From positions 1 to 12,728 of the forward strand of contig JAZNDA010000133.1 of the NCBI GenBank assembly GCA_045587785.1: 12,728 nt of DNA, read 5' to 3'. Shown here one piece after another: positions 1 to 7,969 of this stretch (position 1 is the first letter of the stretch; the number at the start of each line of letters is the position of its first letter). Position numbers and translations under genes: made by a program. The notes under the pieces were generated by a model. The model searched no databases, was not told the origin of the DNA, and saw only the letters and a program-made list of their open reading frames with translations. The DNA comes from RGIG8775 sp045587785. Its GTDB lineage: Bacteria > Bacillota > Clostridia > Oscillospirales > CAG-272.

Positions 1-12
1 CAACGGATGCGC

Positions 13-128
13 CGTCATTTTGGGCGGCGTCCGAAAAAAAGAAACGGGAAAAACAAGCGAGCTTGTTTTTCCCGTTTTTTATTTCGGACTGCCACAGGGA
101 GCTATCGCTCCCGTGGCACAAAATGACG
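13..128. repeat. Large nested palindrome around a terminator
   Basis: A perfect 10-base inverted repeat (CGTCATTTTG at 13-22, CAAAATGACG at 119-128) encloses two more hairpins. These are the terminator at 31-87 and a second stem, GCCAC(A)GGGAGC at 91-102 with GCTCCCGTGGC at 107-117, which has one bulged A. The whole block is about 116 bases and symmetric in outline. No coding frame is evident. It looks like a dispersed intergenic repeat combined with a terminator. The ten bases CTCCCGTGGC at 108-117 recur at 2393-2402 in the other repeat-rich gap, which supports a repeat-family origin. Confidence 0.6.
31..87. terminator. Bidirectional intrinsic terminator
   Basis: A perfect 17-base inverted repeat, AAACGGGAAAAACAAGC at 42-58 and its complement at 61-77, is followed by a run of T on the plus strand (75-80). 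It is preceded by a run of A (34-40) that becomes T on the minus strand. CCGAAA (31-36) and TTTCGG (82-87) extend the pairing. The drawn loop is only two bases, so the tip must open in RNA. It probably ends a gene lying to the left of the window and isolates the phosphate operon promoter from it. Confidence 0.8.
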
Positions 129-129
129 T

Positions 130-340
130 ACCTTACGCTAAAACCATTTAGAAATTTAGAAGTTACTTTATGTCGGATTTGCCGTTAAGGTTTTCGTCCA
201 CCTTGTAACAAATTGGGGTTTGCAAAGCAAATTTGCGATTTTAATCGCAAAACCAATTTGTTAACCGAGGTCGCGTAGCGAACTCGTAAAGGCTGGCGCG
301 GTTCCAAGGGCGCGGAGCCCTTGGCGCCCCTCGCAAGGGA
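130..340. repeat. Gene-free stretch with nested inverted repeats
   Basis: No plausible gene is seen here. An 11-base inverted repeat, TAACAAATTGG (206-216) and CCAATTTGTTA (253-263), encloses TTTGCGATT (232-240) and AATCGCAAA (243-251). Further right is a perfect 8-base stem with a 5-base loop, CCAAGGGC (304-311) and GCCCTTGG (317-324), and a small stem CCCT/AGGG (328-331, 336-339). None has a T-run that would make it a convincing terminator. The pattern resembles short palindromic intergenic repeats common in Clostridia. The family cannot be named from sequence alone. Confidence 0.5.
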
Positions 341-352
341 CGAATTTCCATC

Positions 353-381
353 TTGACAAAATATTGGCGCTATGCTATAAT
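353..381 (+). promoter_or_regulatory. Consensus sigma-A promoter of the phosphate operon
   Basis: TTGACA at 353-358 and TATAAT at 376-381 are separated by exactly 17 bases. TG at 373-374 gives an extended -10 element. This is a perfect vegetative consensus and predicts a start near 388 and a leader of about 47 bases. I see no obvious paired operator repeat overlapping it, so strong constitutive expression is the simplest reading. The AAAGGA ribosome binding site at 423-427 lies just before the ATG at 435. Confidence 0.88.
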
Positions 382-434
382 AAATTTGATTAGTGTTTTA
401 TGCCAACCGTAACCCTTAATGAAAGGAAAAAAAT

Positions 435-1496
435 ATGGATCTGTCACTTGATTATTTTTTGTCGCAAATGACCGCGAACCCACTTATGATGGTAGCGGTA
501 CTGCTGACGCTGGGCGTCATTTTAGTCAACGGCTGGACCGACGCGCCCAACGCCATTGCCACCTGCGTATCCACGCGGTGCATGCCCGTCAGAGCCGCGA
601 TCCTGATGGCGGCGGTATGTAATTTCTTAGGCGTATTCGTCATGACGCTGGTCTCACCCAAGGTGGCGCAGACCATTACCAAGATGGTGGACTTTGGCAC
701 TGAGTCGGGCGAGGCAACCATTGCGCTGTCGGCGGCGATGTTTTCCATCGTGCTGTGGGCAACACTGGCGTGGGTGTTTGGTATTCCCACCAGCGAGAGC
801 CACGCGCTGATCGCAGGTCTTACGGGAAGCGCCATTGCCCTTCACGCAAGTCTTGACGGCGTCAACGGCAGTGAGTGGATCAAGGTCATTTGGGGTATTC
901 TGATATCGGTCAGCGCGGGCTTTGTTCTCGGCTGGCTTGTGTGCAAGGCGGTCACGCTGATCTGCCGCGGCATGGAACGCAGAAATACCCAACGCTTCTT
1001 TACCGGTGCACAGATCGTGGGCGCGGCATCCATGGCATTTATGCACGGCGCACAGGACGGTCAAAAATTTATGGGCGTTCTGATACTGGCGGCGTTCATG
1101 GCAAACGGCGTTTCGCCCGAGGTCATGGAGGGCGGCATCACGCCTGAGCTTTGGATGATGCTTCTTTGCTCGGTCGTCATGGCGGCAGGCACTGCCATCG
1201 GCGGCAAGAAGATCATCAAATCGGTAGGCATGGACATGGTCAAGCTGGAAAAATACCAAGGCTTTGCCGCGGATATTGCGGCGGCGGTCTCGCTGTTCTT
1301 CTGCTCGATCTTCAGCCTTCCCGTTTCCACCACGCACGTTAAAACCACCGCCATCATGGGTGTTGGCGCGGTCAAGCGTCTTTCCGCCATCAATCTCGGC
1401 GTTGTCGGAGATATGGCACTGACGTGGGTCTTGACCTTCCCCGGGTGCGGTCTCATTAGCTTTTTGATGACTAAGCTGTTTATGTTTATATTTTAA
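435..1496 (+). CDS. pit: PiT-family low-affinity inorganic phosphate permease
   Basis: This is an integral membrane transporter of 353 residues that imports inorganic phosphate, in PiT proteins usually as a metal-phosphate complex coupled to protons or sodium. The family's two inverted halves are visible. The first has the signature GWTDAPNA (33-40), the site of the usual GxNDxxN motif, followed by IPTSESHALIAG (117-128). The second has HGAQDGQK in mid-protein and LPVSTTHVKTTA (295-306). Long hydrophobic segments fill the rest. The substitution of T and Q for canonical residues around the Asp/Asn motif fits the PiT clade that pairs with DUF47 proteins. Start at ATG 435 is supported by GAAAGGA seven bases upstream. 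The stop lies 14 bases before the DUF47 start, so the two are one operon driven from 353-381. Phosphate as substrate is inferred from family; sulfate has been reported for some relatives. Confidence 0.92.
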   Translation: MDLSLDYFLSQMTANPLMMVAVLLTLGVILVNGWTDAPNAIATCVSTRCMPVRAAILMAAVCNFLGVFVMTLVSPKVAQTITKMVDFGTESGEATIALSAAMFSIVLWATLAWVFGIPTSESHALIAGLTGSAIALHASLDGVNGSEWIKVIWGILISVSAGFVLGWLVCKAVTLICRGMERRNTQRFFTGAQIVGAASMAFMHGAQDGQKFMGVLILAAFMANGVSPEVMEGGITPELWMMLLCSVVMAAGTAIGGKKIIKSVGMDMVKLEKYQGFAADIAAAVSLFFCSIFSLPVSTTHVKTTAIMGVGAVKRLSAINLGVVGDMALTWVLTFPGCGLISFLMTKLFMFIF

Positions 1497-1510
1497 AGGA
1501 GAGTAAAATC

Positions 1511-2134
1511 ATGTCCAAAAAAACAGATGCTTTTTATTTTGAAAATTTCTGCGCGGTCGCGGGGATCTGCGGCGAGGCGGCTGACTACCTTGTGAAATGT
1601 CTTGTGAACTATCAGCCCGAGAAGATCGAGGACTGCATGAGGACCATGCATACATACGAGCACGCGGCGGACATCAAAAAGCACGAGATGAGCCACGCGC
1701 TGGCGGCGGCGTTCATCACCCCTCTTGAGAGAGAGGACCTTGCCAATATCAGCTACAATCTTGACGAGGTTGCCGACAATATCGAGGAAGTCCTTCAGCG
1801 TTTTTACATGGACGAGCCCAAGTCGGTGACCAAGGACAGCATTTTGTTTGCTAAGAAGGTGGCGGCTTGCTGCAGGGAGATGGAGAATATGTTCGCAGAG
1901 CTTTCCAACTATAAGAAGCCACAAAAGCTCAAAGAAGCCATTATCCGCATCAGCGACATCGAGGAGGAGTGCGACAAGCTCTACCTCAAAGCCTATAAAG
2001 AGATCAAACAGAACAGCACGGACGTTCTGGAGGTCGTAGGCTGGAGAAAGATCTACGACTACCTTGAGCGTTGCGCCGACGCCTGCGAGCACGTTGCCGA
2101 CTCGGTAGACATGATCGTCATGAAGAATTCTTGA
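1511..2134 (+). CDS. DUF47 (PhoU-like) Pit accessory protein
   Basis: A 207-residue, all-helical, charged protein of the DUF47 family, related to PhoU and predicted cytoplasmic. Family-like features are HTYEHAADIKKHEMSHAL in the first third and a PhoU-like acidic run, PLEREDLANISYNLDEVADNIEE, whose Glu/Asp residues resemble metal-binding positions of PhoU. The last third contains ISDIEEECDKLY and ends in a helix with CADACEHVADSVDMI. DUF47 genes characteristically sit next to PiT genes, and here the gap is 14 bases with an AAAGGAGAG ribosome binding site at 1496-1503. The role is inferred to be regulation or assembly of the adjacent permease. No catalytic motif is apparent. It is full length for the family (about 205-210 residues). 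Confidence 0.9.
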   Translation: MSKKTDAFYFENFCAVAGICGEAADYLVKCLVNYQPEKIEDCMRTMHTYEHAADIKKHEMSHALAAAFITPLEREDLANISYNLDEVADNIEEVLQRFYMDEPKSVTKDSILFAKKVAACCREMENMFAELSNYKKPQKLKEAIIRISDIEEECDKLYLKAYKEIKQNSTDVLEVVGWRKIYDYLERCADACEHVADSVDMIVMKNS

Positions 2135-2143
2135 GATTTAACA

Positions 2144-2185
2144 GAATCGAACAAATAATGTTTTTATTAAAAAACATTTGATTCC
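2144..2185 (+). terminator. AT-rich hairpin after the phosphate operon
   Basis: AATGTTTTT (2157-2165) pairs with AAAAACATT (2170-2178), and GAATC (2144-2148) can pair with GATTC (2180-2184) outside it. It lies 10 bases beyond the DUF47 stop. There is no GC-rich stem followed by a T-run, so termination would be weak. The left arm also carries one copy of the 15-base direct repeat that recurs at 2466-2480, so it may be repeat DNA rather than a dedicated terminator. Confidence 0.35.
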
Positions 2186-2198
2186 ATGCTGAAAAGGA

Positions 2199-2440
2199 AG
2201 GCTCCCTCCGGGAGGGAGCTGGCGCTGGTAGTTGCGCGAAGTGCAACTACAGGCGTCTGAGGGAGCCCGCGCAACTGTATGATCTGCATACACAATGAAG
2301 TCGCGCAGGCTCCTTCCACCGCCAATGGCGGTCCCTATCTCGCTGCGGCTCGGTCACGCCACGGCTCTGACTGCCATTTAGGCAGTCATTCACTCCCGTG
2401 GCGCCGCTTCGCTACCCTCTCGGAGGGAGGCTATTTACAC
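2199..2440. repeat. Structured non-coding repeat block
   Basis: GGCTCCCTC (2200-2208) is inverted as GAGGGAGCC (2259-2267). Inside it are GCTCCCTCC/GGAGGGAGC (2201-2219) and GTAGTTGC/GCAACTAC (2228-2235, 2243-2250). Farther right lie ACCGCCA/TGGCGGT (2318-2332), GCCACGG/CCGTGGC (2358-2364, 2396-2402) enclosing GACTGCC/GGCAGTC (2369-2387), and a final GGAGGGAGGCT near 2424-2434. Short open frames cross this block but have no ribosome binding site or protein-like composition. It resembles a mobile palindromic or MITE-like intergenic repeat of clostridial genomes. No transposase is present. Confidence 0.55.
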
Positions 2441-2454
2441 AACCCGTTCGCGGA

Positions 2455-2600
2455 TAGCCGTAGCGGAATCGAACAAATAAGGTTTTAAGCGGATTTGGTT
2501 GGAGCGAGGTGCAGCAAAGTAAGACTTTACAAGCCGAGCTACGGCAAAAGACGCAAAAATTTGCCGCGTAGGGCTTATGAGTTCGATTCTGCTACGGCTA
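2455..2600. repeat. 146-base element with 20-base terminal inverted repeats
   Basis: TAGCCGTAGCGGAATCGAAC at 2455-2474 and the complement of 2581-2600 match at 19 of 20 positions. Inside, CTACGGCAAA (2539-2548) and TTTGCCGCGTAG (2560-2571) form a hairpin that extends through AAGCC (2531-2535) and GGCTT (2572-2576). The left end continues as GAATCGAACAAATAA (2466-2480), an exact copy of 2144-2158. The right arm overlaps the 3' end of the convergent DHHW gene and encodes its last residues. It may be a small non-autonomous element or a remnant of one. Confidence 0.6.
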
Positions 2601-3714
2601 AGGGAAAAAGCCCCATGTCGGCGCACAGTGTCTCGGCGTTCCACAAAAGGAGCGCACCTGCGTAATTTTCATTTGCTGTGATGGCATCTATCATGTCCCA
2701 TGAAGCACCGCGGATATAGCGTGTGTCAAGCATTTCAATATCATAGTGAATGGCGAGGAAGGGCACAAGCGAGTTGGCATAGCTATCCTTGATGATAAGC
2801 AAAAGCGGGCGGTTTTCTGTCCCGCTTTTTGTGATGCGTAAATGCGCAAAATTACCGCCGAGAAAGCTTGCGTAGGCGTCGGTCCCGTGCAGCTTGTCAT
2901 CGCGATAAAAGCCGTTTTGTGTTTGTCCGGTAGACAGGTCAGTGACCGTGAAATCCCCGTCGCCCACATAGCGGTAACGGAATATGCTGTCGGCTTTTCG
3001 AATGGGAAACTGAGAGGCGGCGGCACTTGTTCCGAAAAAGTCATCCTTTACCGTTTCCTTGTGAAAGGCGCTTATGGCAAGCGGTTTGTAACCGAGCGAT
3101 TCACCAAGTGCTTCATAGGCGTAATAAGCCCCAAGGGCTGTCCAGTGGTGGTCGGTACGGAACCAGACGTATTCGCCGCGCTCTGCCTTTTCTGCCAGTG
3201 TCCCCGTCAGAGGAGAGATGGGCAGAATGTCCCACACACCCTGCGAAGCATCGGCAGGATAGCCGTCCCGCAGTTTTGAGGTGAGTACGTCGATGGCGCG
3301 CGGAGCAAACATTGTGACGCAGGGCTTGTTTGCTTTTGACAGGCAAGAAGCCAAGTTGTCGGCGGCAGCCTTGTTTTTTTGCAAGATCTCCCGATCAAAG
3401 CTCTCAAGCCGTTTGATCTGATACATGTCCTTGCCAAACATGACGCCTCCGTTTTGCTTTTTGCCCGACGTAAGCTCTGTCATGGATTTGAGTTTTAAAA
3501 GTGTTCCCCGAAAGGGAAAGCGGTCAGCTATATATGCTTCAAACCCTGCGGCAAAGCTGCCGTCAAGCAGGGAATCGGCGTCGGCACTCGGAAAGGATGT
3601 CGGCATGCGGTTTTCTTCTGCGAGAAAGCTGTCGGTGGGGACAAGAAACAGCATGACAAGCGGTACGGTTATCAAAAAGCAAAACAGCAGGCAGACAAAA
3701 ATATTTTGTTTCAT
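2575..3714 (-). CDS. DHHW/AlgX-like exported SGNH-type protein
   Basis: A 379-residue protein with a hydrophobic N-terminal segment (about residues 4-25) acting as a signal peptide or anchor, followed by an extracytoplasmic domain. RFPFRG (65-70) and the GKDMY segment (95-99) are typical of DHHW proteins. The name motif appears as RTDHHWTALGA (186-196), and KDSYAN (309-314) follows. In the related acetyltransferases AlgX and AlgJ, an Asp-x-His pair and a Ser form the catalytic triad. D188, H190 and S311 are the likely equivalents, which is inference. Such proteins act in O-acetylation of surface polysaccharides, usually beside an MBOAT acyltransferase, but none is present here. ATG 3714 is chosen over GTG 3720 because AAAGGAG sits five bases before it. 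The final residues LAVAESNS are encoded inside an inverted repeat arm, so the C-terminus may have been altered by that element. Confidence 0.78.
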   Translation of the reverse strand: MKQNIFVCLLFCFLITVPLVMLFLVPTDSFLAEENRMPTSFPSADADSLLDGSFAAGFEAYIADRFPFRGTLLKLKSMTELTSGKKQNGGVMFGKDMYQIKRLESFDREILQKNKAAADNLASCLSKANKPCVTMFAPRAIDVLTSKLRDGYPADASQGVWDILPISPLTGTLAEKAERGEYVWFRTDHHWTALGAYYAYEALGESLGYKPLAISAFHKETVKDDFFGTSAAASQFPIRKADSIFRYRYVGDGDFTVTDLSTGQTQNGFYRDDKLHGTDAYASFLGGNFAHLRITKSGTENRPLLLIIKDSYANSLVPFLAIHYDIEMLDTRYIRGASWDMIDAITANENYAGALLLWNAETLCADMGLFPLAVAESNS

Positions 3715-3729
3715 ACACACTCCTTTGAT

Positions 3730-3761
3730 AAAAAAGAGCAGAGGCGCAAAGCCTCTGCTCT
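3730..3761 (-). terminator. Intrinsic terminator between the VanY-type and DHHW genes
   Basis: A perfect 11-base stem, AGAGCAGAGGC (3735-3745) and GCCTCTGCTCT (3751-3761), has a 5-base loop and is followed on the minus strand by six T. It lies 13 bases beyond the VanY-type stop. The DHHW ribosome binding site starts about three bases after the T-run, so DHHW either relies on readthrough or has a promoter upstream of or inside the hairpin. I found no convincing promoter. Confidence 0.85.
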
Positions 3762-3774
3762 GATTTTGTTTTGA

Positions 3775-4827
3775 TCAACCCATGCGTACCGTTACGATAA
3801 AGCCGCCCATATTGTCACCCGAGATCGAGCAATGAAGTGCCGTTTCGGGAATGGGAATGCTTGTCATATCGCCATCGGTTGCCGCCACGTAATACATTTC
3901 GTAGATCACACCGTCATCGGTCAGCACCGACAGGGCGTTTGTAGCATTATCCCCAAAGGCATGCTCATCCCGAAGGAGCGTCAAAAAGTCTGACAGTCCC
4001 ATATTATTTTTGAACATATAGGTTGCCGCAGGAATGCCCACGTAGCGGAAATGGTAATATTTTTCACCCGAATCATCGGGAGAACTCATGACAAAGCCGT
4101 ACTTGTAGTAATTGGAGAACACCCAGTTGAAAACTGAAGCAAATTGGCTGTCGTCCAAAAGGAACAGCTTGTGCTCAATGGTGTAGATCGAAAGATCGAC
4201 AGCAAGTCCCGAGGCGTGGTCGCCCGTAGCTGATGCATCATAGGCAAGGTTGACATACAAGTCGTTGTTGCCTGTGGCATTATAAAAATCGTCTGCCATT
4301 TTGTTGAGGGCATCGAGCGCCGACTGCGCAAGCTTTGGCGTGGTATCTGCGGGGTAGTAAGAATACACGGTCTTACTGCCTTTTTGGAATTTTGTGCGTC
4401 CCGAATAGATGTCGGCAAGATCAGAGGGGGCGGCGATAGAATGGGCCAAATCAACAAAAACGAGTTCGCCTTTGTGAACCTCATCCTTATCGCGCATCTC
4501 ACGGCGGAAGCTTTCGGACAGCTCGGGCTCATTGGTCTGTGTGCTTTGTGTATCGGTTGCATTTGACAGTTGTGTCTCTGCAGCCGTATCCTTGGCTTCG
4601 CCTCTGTCAATGGCACGCTTGAAAACCAAAATAGCAATAAGGATCAGTACTATTATTATAACAACAAAAAGCGCAAATATGATTTTTTCTTTCTTTTGTT
4701 GTTCGTACTGTCTGCGCTGTTTTTCCCTGGCAAGGTTTGCGTTCCCGCGATTTACGGTGGTAAACGGTTTGGTTTTTCCGTTTTGCGGATTTCTTGGCGT
4801 TCTGCCGCTGTTTGGTGTTCCGGCCAT
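3775..4827 (-). CDS. Membrane-anchored VanY-type D-alanyl-D-alanine carboxypeptidase
   Basis: A 350-residue protein. Residues 1-48 are basic and Asn/Lys-rich, 49-69 form one transmembrane segment, 70-120 are a polar linker, and about 120-285 form a peptidase domain of the VanY/M15 type outside the membrane. These zinc enzymes trim terminal D-Ala from peptidoglycan stem peptides. ATGDHASGLAVDL (200-212) matches the family's S-x-H-x-x-G-x-A-x-D motif, giving zinc ligands H204 and D211. YHFRYVG (258-264) gives the third ligand H259. The family motif usually reads E-P-W-H, with the catalytic Glu three residues before the His. Here that position is K256, and E255 is one further away. The start follows GAAAGGAG by seven bases. 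It lies 39 bases after pnp with no terminator between, so cotranscription is likely. A C-terminal tail of about 65 residues has no recognised motif. Confidence 0.8.
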   Translation of the reverse strand: MAGTPNSGRTPRNPQNGKTKPFTTVNRGNANLAREKQRRQYEQQKKEKIIFALFVVIIIVLILIAILVFKRAIDRGEAKDTAAETQLSNATDTQSTQTNEPELSESFRREMRDKDEVHKGELVFVDLAHSIAAPSDLADIYSGRTKFQKGSKTVYSYYPADTTPKLAQSALDALNKMADDFYNATGNNDLYVNLAYDASATGDHASGLAVDLSIYTIEHKLFLLDDSQFASVFNWVFSNYYKYGFVMSSPDDSGEKYYHFRYVGIPAATYMFKNNMGLSDFLTLLRDEHAFGDNATNALSVLTDDGVIYEMYYVAATDGDMTSIPIPETALHCSISGDNMGGFIVTVRMG

Positions 4828-4866
4828 GGCGAAGCTCCTTTCAAATGTTTTTCTTTTTACTGAATT

Positions 4867-6987
<2,121 letters not shown>

Positions 6988-6994
6988 GTTTTTT

Positions 6995-7027
6995 CCTCCG
7001 AAAATGTTTATTTTTATCTCACGGAGG
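6995..7027 (-). promoter_or_regulatory. Hairpin that can hide the pnp ribosome binding site
   Basis: On the pnp mRNA, CCTCCG (7027-7022) is complementary to CGGAGG (7000-6995), which is the Shine-Dalgarno sequence. AAAAT and ATTTT can add five pairs around a 4-base AAAC loop, leaving a 7-base bulge on the 5' side. If formed, the hairpin would block initiation at ATG 6987. Pairing is read from sequence; function is inferred. Confidence 0.45.
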
Positions 7028-7090
7028 TTTAGCACTTTAATATATTCCGCGCCTTGGCACGGGACATATTAAATGGCTAATCCGCGTGAG
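7018..7090 (-). repeat. 73-base imperfect palindrome in the pnp leader
   Basis: Paired arms from outside in are CTCACG/CGTGAG (7018-7023, 7085-7090), TTAGC/GCTAA (7029-7033, 7076-7080), TTTAATAT/ATATTAAA (7036-7043, 7066-7073) and CCGCGCC/GGCACGG with one mismatch (7047-7053, 7056-7062), around a 2-base tip. In RNA this gives a long hairpin just before the pnp ribosome binding site. The E. coli pnp leader also carries a long hairpin, cut by RNase III for PNPase autoregulation, so an analogous role is plausible but unproven. Confidence 0.55.
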
Positions 7091-7133
7091 ACTGTGACTG
7101 TTTTTGAAGCGTCTTAGGCTAAAATAAGAGTAA

Positions 7134-7169
7134 GGAGTGAGGAGTCGGAAAAATCCCACTCTTCACTCC
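7134..7169 (-). terminator. rpsO: Imperfect hairpin just after rpsO
   Basis: GGAGTGA (7134-7140) pairs with TCACTCC (7163-7169). Inside, GAGT/ACTC (7142-7145, 7158-7161) and GGA/TCC (7147-7149, 7154-7156) continue the stem with two mismatches. It starts about 11 bases past the rpsO stop. There is no clean T-run on the minus strand, only TTACTCTTATTTTA. It is therefore more likely a leaky terminator, an mRNA-stabilising hairpin or a processing site than a full stop between rpsO and pnp. Confidence 0.4.
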
Positions 7170-7180
7170 GCACAATTCTC

Positions 7181-7444
7181 TTACTTTCTCAAACCGAGCT
7201 TTGCAACGATAGCACGGTAGCGCTCGATATCTACCTTCTGGAGATAACCGAGAAGGTTCTTTCTGTGACCGACCATCTTCTGAAGGCCGCGGCGGCTGTG
7301 TGCGTCGTTGTGGTTCTGTTTGAGGTGTTCGGTGAGGTTCTTGATTCTGTAGGTCAGAAGTGCGATCTGAACTTCGGGAGAACCCGTGTCGCCCTCGTGA
7401 GTCTTGTACTCGTTGATGATTTGAAGTTTGGTTTCTGTGTTCAT
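7181..7444 (-). CDS. rpsO: 30S ribosomal protein S15
   Basis: An 87-residue primary-binding protein of the small subunit platform that binds the three-way junction of 16S rRNA helices 20-22. The conserved core is plain: HEGDTGSPEVQIALLTYRI, then HSRRGLQKMVGHRKNLLGYL, the RNA-binding His/Arg-rich segment. Length is standard for bacterial S15 (88-89 with initiator Met). AAAGGTG stands eight bases before the ATG. It has its own promoter (7543-7571) and lies upstream of pnp, the usual arrangement in bacteria. S15 often represses its own mRNA, and the leader here can form a suitable structure. Confidence 0.98.
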   Translation of the reverse strand: MNTETKLQIINEYKTHEGDTGSPEVQIALLTYRIKNLTEHLKQNHNDAHSRRGLQKMVGHRKNLLGYLQKVDIERYRAIVAKLGLRK

Positions 7445-7450
7445 GTGTTT

Positions 7451-7496
7451 TTCACCTTTCTTTTTATTGCGTTAAACCAAGGCTTCGGTGGGTGAA
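7451..7496 (-). promoter_or_regulatory. rpsO: Putative rpsO autoregulatory leader
   Basis: On the rpsO mRNA, TTCACC (7496-7491) is complementary to GGTGAA (7456-7451), which overlaps the ribosome binding site. The loop it would close contains a small hairpin, ACCGA (7489-7485) with TTGGT (7480-7476), that includes a G-U pair. A further 4-base stem, CCGC/GCGG, lies upstream near 7500-7510. S15 leaders in several phyla regulate by occluding initiation, but their folds differ. This one is a candidate only. Confidence 0.4.
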
Positions 7497-7542
7497 TACC
7501 GCATGGCGGCTGTTTCCGATACCTGAGTCCACGCTCTTCGAT

Positions 7543-7571
7543 ATTATATCACACTTTTTTTGATTTGTAAA
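7543..7571 (-). promoter_or_regulatory. Sigma-A promoter of rpsO-pnp
   Basis: On the minus strand TTTACA (7571-7566) and TATAAT (7548-7543) are separated by 17 bases, and TGA directly before the -10 makes it extended. The predicted start is near 7536, giving a leader of about 92 bases. The -35 box lies only 15 bases beyond the stop of the second TauE half, and no terminator separates them. Confidence 0.87.
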
Positions 7572-7586
7572 GGGTTTTTGCATTTT

Positions 7587-7967
7587 TTATAGTAATATTT
7601 TTTTATTTTTTTTGCCTTTTAACGCGGTTTTGCGCAGAGAGAGCATTCCCGAGATAATAAGCATGCCTCCGAACATCTTTCTCAGAAGCTCCGAGGGCAG
7701 CGCGGCGGCGGCAATACTGCCAAGCGGCGAGCCGATCATGCCCATGACGGTCATTACGGCGATCGCGCCAGTGAACAGTCTGCGTTTTTTTGCGTGCAAA
7801 AAAAGAGATGCCCCCGAGGAAAAGAGAAAAAACAAGAGATTGACGCCTTGTGCCGCAAGCTGCTGCATTTGTTCGGCAAGGCTGAGGTAAATGACTAAAA
7901 AGCCGCCGCTTCCGATGCCCATGCCCGATAACACCGCGATCATAAAAGAAACCACACTGCCGAGCAT
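7587..7967 (-). CDS. TauE/SafE-family (TSUP) half protein, second of pair
   Basis: A 126-residue hydrophobic protein with about four transmembrane segments and a Lys-rich C-terminus (KGKKNKK). GMGIGSGGFLVIYLSL (15-30) matches the Gly-rich signature near the start of each half of TauE/SafE transporters. AAQGVNLLFFLFSSG follows as in the family. Full-length members have about 250 residues and eight segments built from two related halves, so this protein equals one half. Start ATG 7967 is chosen over an in-frame GTG at 8018 because GGGAGG at 7979-7974 precedes it. That site lies inside the end of the neighbouring gene, two bases separate the genes, and the two are likely translationally coupled. 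It is predicted to pair with its neighbour to make one anion exporter, possibly for sulfite or organosulfonates. The substrate is unknown. Confidence 0.82.
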   Translation of the reverse strand: MLGSVVSFMIAVLSGMGIGSGGFLVIYLSLAEQMQQLAAQGVNLLFFLFSSGASLFLHAKKRRLFTGAIAVMTVMGMIGSPLGSIAAAALPSELLRKMFGGMLIISGMLSLRKTALKGKKNKKILL

Positions 7968-7969
7968 AA

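Noticed and set aside
206..324. Riboswitch upstream of the phosphate operon
   Set aside because: The hairpins lie upstream of the promoter at 353-381, so they are not in the operon's mRNA. The leader itself is only about 47 bases.
2279..2488. A 69-codon open frame in the repeat block
   Set aside because: It crosses several palindromes, has no ribosome binding site and a composition typical of translated repeat DNA.
2581..2589. GTTCGATTC, resembling a tRNA T-arm loop and hence a tRNA or attachment site
   Set aside because: The flanks cannot form the required 5-base T stem, and no acceptor, D or anticodon arms are found. The bases belong to the terminal inverted repeat.
2135..2600. CRISPR array or insertion sequence
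   Set aside because: There are no regularly spaced repeats and no transposase frame. Repeats are palindromic and irregular.
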